Below are positions 4,873 to 5,202 of a stretch of DNA of 5,202 nt, one piece after another. A program made the position numbers and the translations under genes. The notes below the pieces were generated by a model. The model was not told where the DNA came from and did not search any database. It worked only from the letters and a program-made list of their open reading frames with translations. This DNA is from CAZKUN01 sp964555935 (GTDB lineage Bacteria > Armatimonadota > Zipacnadia > Zipacnadales > VGFC01): positions 1 through 5,202 of the forward strand of contig CAZKUN010000418.1 of assembly GCA_964555935.1 (NCBI GenBank), in the 5' to 3' direction. Position 1 is the stretch's first letter; each line of letters begins with the position of its first letter.

Positions 4873-5202
4873 TCACGCCTCCCCGATCCGCACGATCTCC
4901 CTCTGGACCGTCGTCGTGACTTCCGGACCGCGCTCGCCGATGTACACGTCGATCTCCGAGCGTACGCCGAACGCGGGAAGGTACACGCCCGGCTCGATGG
5001 TCACGGCGATTCCGGGAAGGAGGCGGCGCGTGTCCCGGGTTTCCCACGAGTCCAGGTTGACCGCGTCGCTGTGGACCTCCCTGCCCAGGCTATGGCCCAG
5101 CCGGTGCGTGAAATACTTGCCGAGGCCCGCATCCCCGATGTACCGCCGGGCCACCCGGTCCACCTGCCACCCCTGCAGCCGCCGCCCGGCTCGCAGCGTC
5201 CG
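4873..5202 (-). CDS. M24 metallopeptidase (Xaa-Pro aminopeptidase type), C-terminal part
   Basis: The last 109 residues of a gene whose 5' part lies beyond the right edge; the frame is open to base 5202 and ends with TGA at 4875-4873. Pita-bread (M24) landmarks, counted from the first in-window residue, are HRLGHSLGREVH (33-44; H37 is the metal ligand and H44 the second conserved His), IEPGVYL (69-75; E70 metal ligand), and GVRSEIDVYI (79-88; E83 metal ligand, replacing the usual R-I-E-D context with R-S-E-I-D). The two Asp ligands would be upstream and are not seen. Such enzymes remove N-terminal residues before proline, or belong to related creatinase/prolidase groups; the fragment cannot distinguish these. 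The in-frame GTG at 5163 is internal, since homologous-looking sequence continues before it. It is on the same strand as the MaoC operon but separated from it by that operon's promoter. Confidence 0.9.
   Translation of the reverse strand, partial: RTLRAGRRLQGWQVDRVARRYIGDAGLGKYFTHRLGHSLGREVHSDAVNLDSWETRDTRRLLPGIAVTIEPGVYLPAFGVRSEIDVYIGERGPEVTTTVQREIVRIGEA

Noticed and set aside
4287..4919. Plus-strand open frame (210 codons) opposite the MaoC N-terminal gene
   Set aside because: It is antisense to a recognisable dehydratase with a good ribosome site and passes through that gene's promoter; the translation shows no family features.

Overview
This is a 5.2 kb window from a GC-rich bacterium, most likely one scaffold of a draft or metagenome assembly, because a 100-base run of N (3630-3729) interrupts it. 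The protein repertoire is an M24 peptidase, a two-gene MaoC hydratase pair, a Nudix hydrolase, a class II aldolase and METTL27-like and other SAM methyltransferases. Together with strong TTGAC(A/C)-18-TATAAT-type promoters in GC-rich DNA, this would suit a Chloroflexota (Dehalococcoidia/SAR202-like) genome. That placement is inference from protein style and cannot be settled here.

Layout, left to right. Positions 1-266 (+) hold the C-terminal end of a SAM-dependent methyltransferase. It converges on a complete METTL27-like methyltransferase (342-971, -), with a possible hairpin terminator between them. A G-rich, quadruplex-capable tract (1015-1041) separates that gene from a 330-residue helical-repeat (TPR-like) protein of unknown function (1105-2097, -), whose DNA is visibly less GC-rich than its surroundings. 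Upstream of it on the same strand lies a stand-alone tRNA-Ile(GAT) with an encoded CCA end (2148-2224) and its own near-consensus sigma-70 promoter (2307-2336).

The right half is a minus-strand operon. A promoter with a perfect -10 hexamer (4831-4860) drives a MaoC N-terminal-type dehydratase (4215-4790), a catalytic-type MaoC dehydratase (3730-4175, interrupted by the gap), a Nudix hydrolase (3031-3537) and a class II aldolase/adducin protein (2369-3034). The last two overlap by GTGA. The operon lies downstream of the C-terminal end of an M24 (Xaa-Pro aminopeptidase-type) peptidase (4873-5202). The two MaoC proteins probably form a heteromeric acyl-CoA hydratase. The Nudix and aldolase proteins would act on small phosphorylated or sugar-like metabolites, with unknown substrates.

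The two strongest observations are structural. First, an exact 55-bp duplication flanks the N gap. Collapsing it to one copy puts a stop codon immediately after the MaoC reading frame (148 residues), so the gap is very probably an assembly artefact. Second, a 24-bp element, 22/24 identical in its two copies, occurs just before and just after the four-gene operon. One copy is the -35/spacer of the operon promoter. I found no clearly novel defence, mobile or RNA system.
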